Source of the DNA: Udeniomyces pyricola
Lineage: Eukaryota; Basidiomycota; Tremellomycetes; Cystofilobasidiales; Mrakiaceae
NCBI GenBank assembly: GCA_039545295.1
Contig: BCIK01000023.1
Location: 424,505-488,504, forward strand
DNA length: 64,000 nucleotides
Reading direction: 5' to 3'
Numbering within the stretch: the first letter of the stretch is position 1; each line of letters begins with the position of its first letter. Under the pieces are notes generated by a model. That model searched no databases, had not been told where the DNA came from, and saw only the letters and a program-made list of their open reading frames with translations. The translations under genes were made by a program, and so were the position numbers. Below, in pieces: positions 26,699-44,195 of the stretch.

Positions 26699-28655
26699 AT
26701 GACTGCCCCATCTCAGTCATCTCAATCTTCGCCCCTGCGAGATGTTGCAGGTGCGCGCCTTTCATGATCCCTAGCTGTGACCGACCACTCGAGTGCACCC
26801 TCAGTCGATCGGACGCGTGCTCATCACACGTCACTTCACAGCCATCTTCATCGCCCACTTCGACACTTTGAAAGGTCAAACCCTCGACCCCCGGTCCATC
26901 CAATCATCGACTGTTGACATTACCGGAATAGAATTTCCAGGTAAAGACAAAGCGTAACGAAAAAGCTGCTGCCCCTTCACCGCAATCGCCACATCTCTCA
27001 AGTCCGCAGCTGATTGGCCATTGATGTCGCGATTGTATGTTTTGTTTTCTCCTCCCAGCACTACCGTCGGGCTTGCACCTAATCGAAGAAGACGTCTTCT
27101 GGTTTGACTGGCATGGATATGTTGCCCTCGTTCGGTTCCTGAAACTTGATTCATCTGAAGAAGGCAATCGAGGAAGTGTTATGTTCAGCTTGGGTGTCCT
27201 TGTCCAGGGTAAGCGTTTGGCTTGACTCGGATCACATCCTTCTGATTGATTCAGACAGTTTCCGCTGCCTTACTGACGATTGTCTCTCAACTCTAGCGGC
27301 CCAGCCACTGGCGGGAACGTTCCCCTTATCTCGACACCTGACCTTCCTGACTTCGACCGCCGTTTCGTTTTCCACCGATCTACAAGATGTATCGGCTCTC
27401 CGCAATTACTACGATCTATACGGAGAAGACCTGCCCCCAGCACCGTCAAGATCTCGATCTGAAACAAACCCCAGCAGAACCTCATCCCCGAGCTTGTCTC
27501 ATGTGCCGGACAAGGTCAGTCAGTATAGAAACAACTGGGCGCGACTACTTTCTACAGACGCTTACGTCCCATTCGCGTCTTTGGCAGGATCATCCGGTCG
27601 CCTTCTTTCCCGAGTTCCTACAACTCTTTGCCGGCGATGTGATACCCATCTACAAAGCATCTCTTGCTCGGCAACGAATCCTGTTCTATAGTCAGCCTCC
27701 GCTTCGACGAGCGTGTGGCATGTCGTATTGTGCGTGGCTCATTGGTAGAGGGTGTGAGATGGCGCCAGCAGCTCATGAAGACAGGCGAGGGCTTCTATCG
27801 GAAACCGGGTATCTGCTTGCAGGCTCGGTTGGCTTGATGGACATGGGTTGGATGCGAAACTTTACGTCGGGTTTCGTGGCCTGCACGTCGGATGTGAGTG
27901 GCTGGCTCATTCGATTGCGCATAAGAAATACACACAACCGTGCTGACCATCCCTTTGGCATCACCTAACCAAACGATCAGGCGCTCTTCAAAGAAAAACC
28001 TCAGCTATATGACCTCTTCATCGACTTATCGACGTCTCCACCATCCCTCTATTCCTCCGTCCCCCGTGCAACGAAGGGGTGTTCAGCTTCGCATCACCTA
28101 CAACCCACCACGTATTCTCTCTTCGACGCACCTCTCCAGCAGCAGTGCCGTGATGCTGCCAGCCGAGCTCCACTCGCTCATCCTGACTGTCTTCCTCCAC
28201 CTGCTGAACGTTATGCTCTTTGGTCCGCGGCCTCGTGTTGTATATGGTGGAGTTGTGCTTGGTATCTGGACTTACTCCTCGGCACATCTCGCTCTTCCAA
28301 GGACTACGTTCGACTCGACCAAAGCGAAGATGTTGAGGAGCCAAATCAAGCGAGCGAGGTGCTGGATTTCTCGATTTCCAAACCGGTTGAGGGACCAATG
28401 CTGGTGAACCGAGCGGGTGAAGCTTGGGCGTCCGCCGTTCTCCAGGTGTACCATCTACACGCTCGTCGCATCAGCCAATACCTCTATCAACTCGCTTCGC
28501 CAGCGGGATCGGTCGGTGAAAGTTCCCTCCCAATCGTTCTGGGCATCGCCAGCTTGTTGAGCATGGGCTTGGCCTCGAGAAGAGAAGACCTCGTTGTGGT
28601 GGAGACCTTGTCTCGAGGCAGAGTGGTTGCGAAGCCTTGGTGGGGCTTGTGCTGA
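26699..28655 (+). CDS. LCHN/DENND11-type DENN-domain protein
   Basis: DENN proteins are membrane-traffic regulators, usually Rab exchange factors. Exon 1 starts at ATG 26699 (MTAPSQSSQSSP). Splicing (donor GTGCGC, acceptor TCACAG) gives AAIFIAHFDTLKGQTLDPRS, the typical first strand of LCHN/Avl9-type DENN domains. Further splicing gives LPSGLHLIEEDVFWFDWHGY, matching the SGLH-EED signature. Later exons hold FFPEFLQLFAGDVIPIYKA and LARQRILFYSQPPL, then CGMSYCAWLIGRG, and a downstream region with GYLLAGSVGLMDMGWM; it ends ...VVAKPWWGLC with TGA 28653-28655. Length about 480 aa. The substrate GTPase cannot be told from sequence. Six or so exons. Confidence 0.78.
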
Positions 28656-29113
28656 TGATTTGAGGTGGGCAACTTTTGATGGCGTGTCTCAATCGAAGGC
28701 ACAACAGTACGATTGATGTGTTGAAGTGTTGTATGTATATACGTCATCTGGCTTCGATCATGTCGACGACTAACGTTTAACGACGGGCAATGTTGTGGCA
28801 ATGAATATCTTAAATCTCACGGCGACCGGAACAACAGCTATCGTGAGCTTCCTCCTATAACCTACCAAATCGATGAACCCGGAAAGGTTTGAATATAGCA
28901 GCACATGATCATATATGCACATATCTTAAGGCGCAGTAACATCGATCGGCCTGGACTGACCCAACCTCATGAATGACCCAACTCTGACGAGCCAATCGAA
29001 AGACTGTTGGTCCGAGGAAATCAGCCAGAAGGCTGTGCAGTTGTATAAATCGAAGGAGCCTTCGCCAAAGCCCTCACCATCTCGCCCATAGGCCTCTCGG
29101 GCTCCCTTTGATT
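28656..29113. other. Intergenic region
   Basis: 3' flank of the DENN gene and upstream of the next frame. Nothing recognisable beyond an AT-rich patch near 28900-28930. Confidence 0.6.
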
Positions 29114-29341
29114 ATGCATGAGTTTCCTTCGCCCAACACTTCTCATGATCACTCTACCCGATGTGTAGATCGACGTCACGAACTCGCGTACATCTTCCTC
29201 GCATCCGTTTTAAGCCTCTGTCTTGCAGTTGCACGTTTGACCAACAGCCCCCACTTCCAATCGACTTCATCAAGAGTCACTCTTGATCACGTTCCCTTCA
29301 GCATTCCTCTGATCCCCATAGACGTCCACGATCATGACTAG
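29114..29341 (+). CDS. 75-residue ORF with one hydrophobic helix; uORF or small gene
   Basis: An uninterrupted frame from ATG 29114 to TAG 29339-29341. The N-terminus is hydrophilic and His-rich; residues about 26-42 (ELAYIFLASVLSLCLAVARL) could form one membrane helix. The stop region overlaps the next gene's ATG: ATGACTAG contains that gene's ATG (29334) and this frame's TAG. It may be a long upstream ORF in the 5' leader of the next gene, part of a mis-split gene, or chance. No homologue recognised. Confidence 0.3.
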   Translation: MHEFPSPNTSHDHSTRCVDRRHELAYIFLASVLSLCLAVARLTNSPHFQSTSSRVTLDHVPFSIPLIPIDVHDHD

Positions 29342-30057
29342 AGCTAGCTCGTACATGTCAGATCATCTGGCGTCGACGTATCCGATAATTTTATCTACCG
29401 ATCTAAGTCCAGCCTACTCCCAAAGCGCCTCGTCAGTATTCTACTTCAGTCCTCCTTGGGTGATTTGGTGATTCCAGCCGCTGGCGCTCCGCGTACTCAC
29501 TCGGCCGTCATCTAGTCCTCCACCGTACGAGCACAGAGACGGGACAATCCTCACCGCTCGAGTCTCTACGGAACATCTCCTGCCAACCTACACTGAGCAC
29601 TCAACATTGAAGCCCCGGTACAGTTCTCTGGCATCCGAACTATTTTTATGCGCCTTTGTTTTCTTTCCGGCCTGGGTCATATGTGCTTTACTGTGAGTGA
29701 AGTTCAGTTCTACATCTGTCTGGGTTATCTCGGACCAGAATCACGGTTCTGTTGGCTAACTATTGGCTGACCACAAGGTTGATTGACGTTGACGGACCTC
29801 GTACTTGATGTTTACATTATCATATAATCCGACCGTCTTTTTCGCGAAGTACCAGTCTTTGGCTGCCATACCAACCTCTTACCGCCGACGATGAGTCTGA
29901 CCCTTATAAGTGGGATTTAATCGTTCTACACGAAACCATGATGCGAACAACCGAGGTTCGATGGGCTTGGCGATCCGTCTATGCCCTCCTTTGCTGCTCA
30001 ATGGGCAGCCTGCTAGCCTGTGTTGTTTACCTTTCTATCCTGATATGGCGCCCCTAG
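29334..30057 (+). CDS. Unknown small two-helix membrane protein, three exons
   Basis: Three exons join in phase with canonical sites: 29334-29431, 29516-29692 and 29856-30057 (98+177+202 = 477 nt, 158 codons plus stop). Introns are 84 bp (GTCAGT..CTAG) and 163 bp (GTGAGT..CCAG). The soluble N-terminus contains SPPPYEHRD, a PPxY-like motif that could bind WW domains. Helix 1 is about LFLCAFVFFPAWVICALL, helix 2 about SVYALLCCSMGSLLACVVYL, with an acidic, Trp-containing loop (TADDESDPYKWD) between, and the C-terminus is IWRP. Phase agreement at both junctions and amphipathic/hydrophobic patterning support a real gene, but I recognise no family. Start is the first Met of exon 1. Confidence 0.6.
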
Positions 30058-30243
30058 TTGTGTCGTGATTGGGCTTGTTTACTTCACTGTTCTTCTAAGA
30101 GGCTACTTTGCAATCAGCCGGCGCGTACATAGTCGTCTCGGGCTTCACGGAATGCCATGCTGTCTTGCAATCCTTGTCATCACAATTAGCACATGATCAA
30201 GCAAAGATCCATCTCCATCCAGTGCGAGCGACTACAAAACAGA

Positions 30244-33011
30244 CTAGTTCGTGTTCTCGTCGTTGGCTAACCCTCCTCCAACGGCGCCGCCGAGGACCAC
30301 GCATCTCCTGATACTCATTCCGAGAATGCTTTTGCTTCCTTCCGGCATGTCTTTGAGGACGCTTAGATGGGCCTTGATGTAAGGAGAAGGATGCAGAGAG
30401 GGGTGTTGCCGTCCGTTCCCGGCAGTCCGGACCGAGGCAGAGGGTGCAGATCGAACAAAATGCGAAGTGAGGTGGGTGGAAGGTGGATGAAGTGATGAGT
30501 GGGCCTCATGTGGAAACTGCTGCTGCTGCTGCTGTAATTGTTGTAGGTGCGGGTTGGAGGTGTATCGGCTCGAGTTTGCTAGCGGTACAAGGCGCCCGGC
30601 AGACGACGCCGAAAGATAATCTGTTGATGAGCGCGCTGCGTGCTGCGAGGGCGATGAATCGCTAGGCTCCTCCTCAAACCCGAGGCTTGCACCCACATTA
30701 GCGACGAGGCCGCCGATGACGCTCCGTCGAAAACCTTCCTTGAGATTCAAAGATCGAGACGAACCGCTCGACGAAGTCATTCTCTTCCTCGGCCCATTGC
30801 TTCCCTCTGCCGAGGAAACTTCGCTTCGATCAGCTCCGTTAGAGCCTTCTCCGATATGGCCAGAGGCAAAACTTCGAAGGCTAGCCATACTCGTCGTTCT
30901 CTCTCGAATGCCTCCTCCCGAATGGTTCACCGCAGCCGCCGTTGTCGGGGATGAGGAAAAGCCAGCCTTGACAACATGCCCTTGCACGTCGTGATTCTCG
31001 AGTTCACCCAGGCTGTGGACCGGACTAGATGATATGGGCCAACCGCCTGAATGACTCGGCGTTGCCTCTCCCCTAGCCGAGTCTGACGACAATTGAGGAG
31101 GAGCAGTTCTAGGAGGCGGTGCGCCTGACAAGGTCGCAAGACGTCTCGGCAAAGGGAGAAAAGGAGGTGCTCGACCGGTTCGTGCTGTGGCTTGTGTCGT
31201 GTTGGTGCGATTGGACCGTGTAGAACGGAGCGAGGCAGATGAAGGCGTCTGGCGAAGGGAAATACGTTCCTGAGCGGTTTGGGATCGTCGAGGCGAATGT
31301 ATCGGTGAGGAGATTTCGTCTGGTTGAGTGATGCAAGCCAAATCGGAGGAAGGTGCCTTGTTGAGCGGGTCGGGAGCCGGAATTTGAGATAAATCTGAAG
31401 GACTAGAACGCAATGGCGACGCAGGTGAAGGCACATTGGGAGCAACGGGCGACGATGGATGCTCAGAATCGGCCAAACCTGGATCTGAGACGATCGTGTC
31501 AGGGAAGGGATAAGCTTTGGGCTCGGTAGTAATGGAGGAATGGTGCCTATCAGATGAAGTGTCGAGGGCAAGATCGGGCGCAGACTTGGTCCGAGATGGA
31601 GAGATAGCAGAGCTGCGTTTTGAAGGAGAAGAGGCGGGTGGCAATGTCTGAGAAGCGAAGTCTTCGTGGTCTGAGGTTTGCGTCGGAAGCTGGGATGAGG
31701 ATGGCACTTGGGGAGAGGTAGCTGGACTGGAACTTTCTGAATCGTTCGCGTCGGTAGCTGATGGGTGGCCGCCAAGGTAATGGGCCGACTGGGATCTCGA
31801 ATGTTGAGGAGATGAATGAGCTGAAGGGTTCCGGGAAGATGGGTCGGATGATGGAAGTGGTGCATCTGACGGCGTCAAGGGCGGGAACGCGGACGTCCTA
31901 CGGCTCAGGCTGATGCCCGATGGAGCGCGAGAGAGTAGAGGCGAATGCTCGGCTGAAGGAGGTTTGGACGAGGACTCGGACGGCGGTAAGGCTGTCTCTG
32001 TCGCAGCTTTAGGTGGAAGGATAAAGTGCTCGATCTTTGGCGACTCGCGATGGATGTCGGACTGAGAGGAGTGCACGCGGAACATGCCCCGACGCTCTGG
32101 CTTGCCTTTGCTGTGTTCAACTTCCATTACGGCTTGGGTGAAGTCGGATTGGCGTCGGTGAATGGATGATGATGATTTATTGCGAGCGAGCTTGCCGCTT
32201 GCCGATGTCGCTGATGGTCGCCTACGTTGAACCTGGTGATCACTCTGCTGGTTCTGACGGGCGGTCGGTGGGGCAGGCGCGATGGCAGTTTCTTCGTCCG
32301 TATTCGATTCCCAGCCCTCATCATCGTTGGCAGTCGCTGAACCGGTCTTGATCTGGATATGTCAACACAAAGTGCAACAAGGTTGATGTGGATGAGTTTC
32401 CTGCTCGAAGATCGAGCGCGTGAACAGAACGTCGGCGCTTACCGCCGAATCCCCCGTGGAGAGGTTGGCATCAGCCGAGGTGCCATCAGCCTTGGCTGAG
32501 TCGGATGTGGTGACAATGGTGGTGGTACTTGAGGTGCGATTGAGTGCGCCAAGTCTAGGAATGTGTGTTTCAGATCGATGGGAGGTTAAACGGGCAGAGG
32601 GGACCTAAAAGAGCGCGTTGGCAAGAAGGAAGCGAGAATGAGAGAAGGCGACGGAGGCAAGCGGGACATAAGCAAGAGATGGGACGAAATCAGAGACGAG
32701 CCACCGGGCGCGAGTAGACAGGGCCCGAGCATGGAGATGCATGGATCGTCATATGGTAGCTAGACAATGGAAACGGTATAGGTGCGACGACGATAGTACA
32801 CGTAGAAAGGATGGCTGACCTCGTCTGGACCAACGGTCTTGATTCGTGAACGAGTTTCGTGAGGACCGCCGGCTGAGGTCATACCGAGGCCTGCACCGGC
32901 GAATGTCGAGTTTTTCCTGAGTCCGAGAGAAGATGTAGAGTTGGACCGGCCATGGGAAGAGGAACGACGGACGCTGGGCTTATGGGAGGAGTGGGAAACA
33001 GTATGGGGCAT
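30244..33011 (-). CDS. Ser/Pro-rich disordered protein, possibly TCO89-like (TORC1 subunit)
   Basis: About 770 aa. Exon 1 from ATG 33009-33011 encodes MPHTVSHSSHKPSVRRSSSH and then RSNSTSSLGLRKNSTF; a middle exon contains DDEGWESNTDEE, and a long last exon (32127-30244) adds about 600 residues very rich in Ser and Pro with a Gln run near 30515. A basic segment KLARNKSSSSIHRRQSDF and HGRSNSTSSL resemble the short conserved motifs of fungal TCO89 proteins, components of TORC1 at the vacuole; this is a weak, low-complexity resemblance. Stop TAG/TAA at about 30244-30246; the extreme C-terminus after SILGMS could be altered by an unrecognised intron. Function should be treated as unknown. Confidence 0.5.
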
Positions 33012-33521
33012 GGGATGGAATGGATTACGCTGAGGGTCGATGGGAGATCAAGCTATCAAGCTGGCTGGGATCGGCTTGGAAAGGTCGAAGGAGGTTGTGA
33101 CCATATCATCGTGACTACCGTTGATGTGAAGGCTGGCGCACACGAGTGGCGCGATCGATGCGCGCATGCCTGGAGATGATCTGGATGTACCTTGGCATGA
33201 GATAACGCGTATGTAACGAGTTGCTTACGGTACGTCGCAGCGCCGGAGTCGCGCTTTTGTTATATCGTTCTGATTATTTCATGAAACTTCATTTCCGACA
33301 CCTGCGAAAACGTCACCGACACGAGATCCCGCCGATCAGGAAAGCAGCCAGGACATTCCTTGTCATCGTCAGCTAGTTGCTGCCTAGCACCCCCTCGCTC
33401 CACCTTCAACTTCGTCCAACGCCTTGTCGATACACCATCGCACCCAATAGGCTCTCTCCCCATCTGCTACTCCTTCATCCCATTCCCATCTCTGACGATC
33501 ACCCTCGCGCTGCCTGATCGA
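33012..33521. other. Divergent promoter region (TCO89-like / SKI2)
   Basis: 510 bp between two divergent starts. A frame is open upstream of the SKI2 ATG, but the plus strand is pyrimidine-rich from 33400 as in other leaders. No separate gene. Confidence 0.6.
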
Positions 33522-39611
<6,090 letters not shown>

Positions 39612-39847
39612 TCAGTCCCTAAATCCTTGTGCATATCGTGCTTGTCTGACTGGTCTATCTCTACCCACCCCACGCATTTGCCATCCTTGTTCTTTTCATC
39701 TCCTATTTCTTACTTTCTTTCTGTTGCTATTCACGTTATTCTCCTCTCCTCTTTGCTCAACACAAATCTCCTTCACGCTGTCTTGCACTGGATATACTCT
39801 GGAATTGTTGTCATAGGTCTTGTATCAATGTTTTTTCCGGCACAAAC

Positions 39848-41299
39848 TCAGTCATAACAGAGAGCTTCGACTACATCCTCCTCAGCCTCGTTCTTCTTTT
39901 CGGCTACTGCCTGGAACCTTGCTAAGTTTCGTCGTGCGACTTTGTCGAGCTCGGCCTTTGAGCTAGTATCAAGTTCAGTGTGTGCCATTCCTTCAAGGGC
40001 CTCGCCTCCCAAGATTGCCGTAGGGAAAGATGCGTGAGGCCCTGCCTCAGCTCGAGCTTGTTCTTCTAGCGCGATATCGAGCCATGATTTTGTGGTGTTT
40101 CCGTGCGCAGCCTGAGGGTTACATGTATCGACGGTTCGGTAGGGCATTATTCAGATAGTTGTGATAGGACGATCTGAAGACACAAGTGGAGAACGAGCAC
40201 ATTGTGTGAGTACGCACCTGCCACGCCCTCTTCTCGCGATCCCACGAGTCGACCAATTCCGTATCGTCCCAGCCGTTCTGATCAGCCATGAGAGGAATTG
40301 AGGTGGCATTCGCCATATCTGATCTGTCATGGTAGTTTGAGTCAGTTCTCGAAGAGGGTGACATCGGCGAGTATGAAGAAGGTGAAGAAGGGGGTGAGTG
40401 GCGTCCGGGAGAAAGCGGTTGAAACCTCGTCGGCGACGGCGGCCCTGCAGCTGACGTATACGGAGGATGAACATCGCCTGTCCCAGACACGAACACGCGA
40501 GAATTTAGCTGCTATTCGATTCGTAGACTTGTGAGTTCAACCGTGTGGGTTCACTCACGCCGACGACGCGTTTGCTTCGGGGCGATGGGTTGCTTGATGA
40601 GATGAAAGTCGGAGTACCAGCTTCCAAGAGAATAATTCCATCGAGATGATGGAGTCAGGCCACCATAGATCAGGTTTGTCGTAGAGGAGCGGAAGCTACA
40701 CTCACAGATCAGACGTGTGAATCGTTCCGGGTAGTGGTAGTCCGGCTACTTCATCATCTTCCCTTCTTCTCTGCTCATCAACCTGCATCTTAATTTTCCA
40801 CGAATCGGGTTGAATCTGTCTGGACAGTACGACCAAGTCCTGATCAACACGAAACGGACGGTACGGGAATTCCGGATTGTTGTACACCTGTGACCAAGAA
40901 GAAGAGTCAACAGACAAACTCATGATACGCCCAGTATAGCACAGGGACTGCCCCTTGTGAGATTTATGCCATACCAGCGTGAGATATGTGTGGCGTGAGA
41001 ATTAAAGCTTGCTTACCCACCTCGTACTCTTCGGTTGCTGCTTGCCATACCGGACTGAACGCAAAGTCGTCCCAACCGGCTTGATTCCACTCTCCTGGCG
41101 CTTTGCTCCCCGTAAAAGGACTGATAGAAGGGTTGATTCCTTCTTTTGAAGGAAAGGTTACCGCCAGCGGACGCGGCGGCAGATGATGGGGGCGAGAGTG
41201 AGTCGAGGACGCAGCAAGCGAAGTGGTTGGACGGTGCGTGTAGTCCTCGTCAGATTCGTGGTCGGAAAGAGCAAGCTCGGGGACGAAGGAGGTCGACAT
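39848..41299 (-). CDS. Protein with two WDD motifs, possibly SMN-like
   Basis: About 370 aa over four or more exons, start ATG 41297-41299 (MSTSFVPELALSDHESDEDY), stop TGA 39848-39850. The first exon holds GWDDFAFSPVWQAATEEYE; the next YNNPEFPYRPFRVDQDLVVL and a charged segment; then a Ser/Pro-rich linker; then NGWDDTELVDSWDREKRAWQ; and a charged helix ending in VVEALCYD. The WDDTxLxxxWDxxxxxW pattern resembles the Gemin2-binding helix of the survival-motor-neuron protein (human WDDTALIKAYD), which assembles spliceosomal snRNPs. No Tudor domain and no YG-box end is visible, so SMN identity is tentative. Converges with SKI2 (stops 237 bp apart). Confidence 0.45.
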
Positions 41300-41739
41300 G
41301 GCTAGAGTAGAACGTTAGACTTGGGGCGTTGAGCGCTAGTCAACGGTCGATGGGGTAGGACGTGAGTAGTGATGGAAGATGATGATGATGGTTTTTGAGC
41401 GTGTGAATGTTGAAGTTGAAGGTGATTGAAGGACGATAGATGATATATGATAGTCGATAGCAACGACAGCAGTCATGATCATCGAATATCGATCGATCAT
41501 CATGCATCATGCCCTATGCACTAGCACGAAGGTCGAACACGATTGTATATTGTATCCGGCTCTCGCCGACATGTCTAAATACACGTGTTCGTTCACTTCC
41601 GCAAGTTACTCACCACAACTCACCATCCACAGGCCACAGTAACCACCACCACCACCACCCGTTCTGCTGGCTTGCCCCCCCCCCCCTTACTCGGGCCACT
41701 TGACGATTCCTCGTTTCATCCACATCTACATCGCTTCCT
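41300..41739. other. Divergent promoter region
   Basis: Between the WDD protein (-) and the ataxin-10 gene (+). Contains ATG/GATGATG-rich DNA near 41370, a CACCAC run (41646-41660) and a C homopolymer (about 41677-41687) in the pyrimidine-rich leader just before the plus-strand ATG. No gene. Confidence 0.6.
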
Positions 41740-44148
41740 ATGCCCATCGCCGATCCCCCGCAAAAGATCATTCTGCCCTCTATACAGCATGTGCTCCCGG
41801 ATCCTTCGGTGCTCGACCAGCTTGTCGAGCTTGTCGAGCAACAAGCGCAGGCTCTTCATGATGAACATTACAGGTATGCCTGATGGAGCTTCTCTTATTC
41901 AGCAATGTCAGATCAGGATTGCTCACTCAAAGCCGAATCGGTTTGTTCTCTCAGAGCTCAAGTCAACATTCTTCATGGCCCTGTGACCAATCTCTGGGAA
42001 TGGCTAGACGAGTCGTGGACATTCCTCGGCGAGTCATTCAAGCCATCCGATGCATACACCAGGCCAATACTCCTGGCCGTCACCCGCTTCTCGAGGAACT
42101 TGGTGGTCAGCAGCCCAAGTAGTCAAGACATCATGTCGTGCGTTGTTAGCACAGGTCATCTTCCTTGCTTACTTCGTTCCGCCAAATTTGGCTCTATATC
42201 GTTGACAAGCTCATATCTCCCTTTCTTTCCTCCATATTTCTCTTTTCAGACAAAATGAGCCAGACATAAGAAAGATACTTCACACACTCAGTTCTTATCA
42301 GTATCTCTCAGAGGACAGTTGTGAGACCCCTTCGGATGGTCGTCGCCGGTCATCGGCTCTGTTATTTTCCGGACGTTTTGTCGCTGATGCCATCATGCCA
42401 TGCAGATTTGCCACTAGTCCGAGCTCTAGTTCAAACCCTCTCCAACATCCTCACCGGTAACATGGACCTGGCAAAGGATCTGCTGCTGACGTATACTCAC
42501 AGTCCTTTCGATTCCAATTTAATCATGTACGAGAAAAGTCCGCTCACTCGTCTATCATCATGGCCGTCAGGATCTTTACTGACGTCGTGTTTCTTTTTGT
42601 TCATCCTGCAGTCGACTTTTGGCCTCACAAGATATCAAAGTCATGTTCGCTGTTGTCATGCTCTTACGAAACGGAATCGAGGCTCATCCGGTTTCCGCGT
42701 AAGTACCTTGACTTGATCATACCAATCTGTACCACTCCTGATCGAATTGACTTGATGGTTTTGCACTGTACAGTACCCTTTTAACTCACAACCGGGGCTC
42801 ATCGAGTGGTCAGGCTATCTCGGAGGCTGTTTTGAGGAAGATGGAAGAATGGTTCGAGAAGGACGAGAGTCATGAGTTGGAACAATTGGCTTTCGAAACG
42901 GGGTTCGTTCACGTCTGAATCTATTGCACACCATCGTTGGCAAGCACACGATGAGCCTGACATTCCTTGCTTTGGCAGTTATGAGCTGTTCGGATACATA
43001 TTCCGCAACCCTTTGTCTTCCGACCTTTACCAGAGGCTTTCACAGTAAGCATTGAGCTACTCCCTTGTGTCATTGATTTCCCTAGCTGACAAGGCATACC
43101 ATCGTGCTCCAAGTCCATCTTCACATGAGCCCATCTCTGCAGCTCAGTACACCTACCTCAAGTTATATGATGCATATATCCAATCCTCTTCCACCAAGCT
43201 CGCCGAGATACCTTCGGCGTCTTATTCATTCCTAGTCCCGGCGGTTGTTCAAATCACAACATTCCTTTCGACGACGATGCAAGGACTCGTGGATGGCCAT
43301 GATGGAAGTGCTGGCGGGTCGCCATTCTCAGATCTTCGGTTCGAGAAGGTCTACGGCGCCCTGGTGGTTATGTTACAGTGCGTGCTAAAGATCGGGCTCT
43401 GGGAAAAAGATGTAGCCCAGAGAGTGCAGCATTCGGATCAAATCGTCGATGATGACGGGTTGATGGGACAAAGCCGATCTCCAGGCCCATTAATCCAAGC
43501 TCTTAAGAATACTGGCTCGGACGCGAGCGCTATGACCAGTGTAGCCAGGCAGGCTGTTGGTAAGCCATGCTGTCCTCTTGATCACAGGCGAAGCCATCGG
43601 ATGAGACACACTAATCACTTCCGTTTCTTTCATGTTGCTTCGACTTTTTTATCAGTGCTTCTTCGATTGGCAGACGTTCTAGAGCCGCGCCTAATTCGAA
43701 CAAAGCCGATCTCGGAAATCCCTACCAAACCAGAAGAGGGACCGAAGAACTTTGCCTACCTCCGCCGAGATCTTGTCCGAGTGATTGGAATGCTGTCTTA
43801 TGAGGACAAAAAGACCCAAGACTTGATCAGGGAATCTGGCGGATTGGACATCATCTTGTCGCTGTGTGCCATGGACGAAACGAACCCTTGTGAGTTGGGA
43901 TATCGCTTTTGTTCCCCCTGTGTTTTATTTTGAGGGTGTGCACTAATGTCCATTATTTCGATTTTTTCACGCGACTATCCTCGTTGTTTTCTTCGACAGA
44001 TTTGCGCGAGCATGCCCTGTTCGCTATACGCTGTTTACTTGTCGACAACGAAAGCAACCAAGCCTATGTCAAAGAACTCAAGCCGATCGGCGTAGTGGGA
44101 GAGGACGGGCAGCTTCAGGACATGCCTGACAGATGGAAGTCGAGGTAA
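41740..44148 (+). CDS. Ataxin-10 / Ctr86 family armadillo-like protein
   Basis: Start ATG 41740 (MPIADPPQKIILPSIQHVL). Later exons show helical armadillo-type repeats: VRALVQTLSNILTGN, VMLLRNGIEAHP, LRKMEEWFEKDE, GYELFGYIFRNP. The diagnostic C-terminal ataxin-10 domain is seen in YLRRDLVRVIGMLSYEDKK and QDLIRESGGLDIILSLC, followed after a splice by LREHALFAIRCLLVDNESNQ. It ends KELKPIGVVGEDG... with TAA 44146-44148. Family members bind partner proteins (ATXN10 in animals; Ctr86 in yeast, linked to TORC1/Ubp regulation) and have no enzymatic site; role here is inferred only from the domain. About nine exons. Its stop lies only 47 bp from the TyrRS stop on the other strand. Confidence 0.82.
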
Positions 44149-44195
44149 TAGCTTTCGAACAGGACGATGATGTATCAAATGGCACGTGTCATTGT

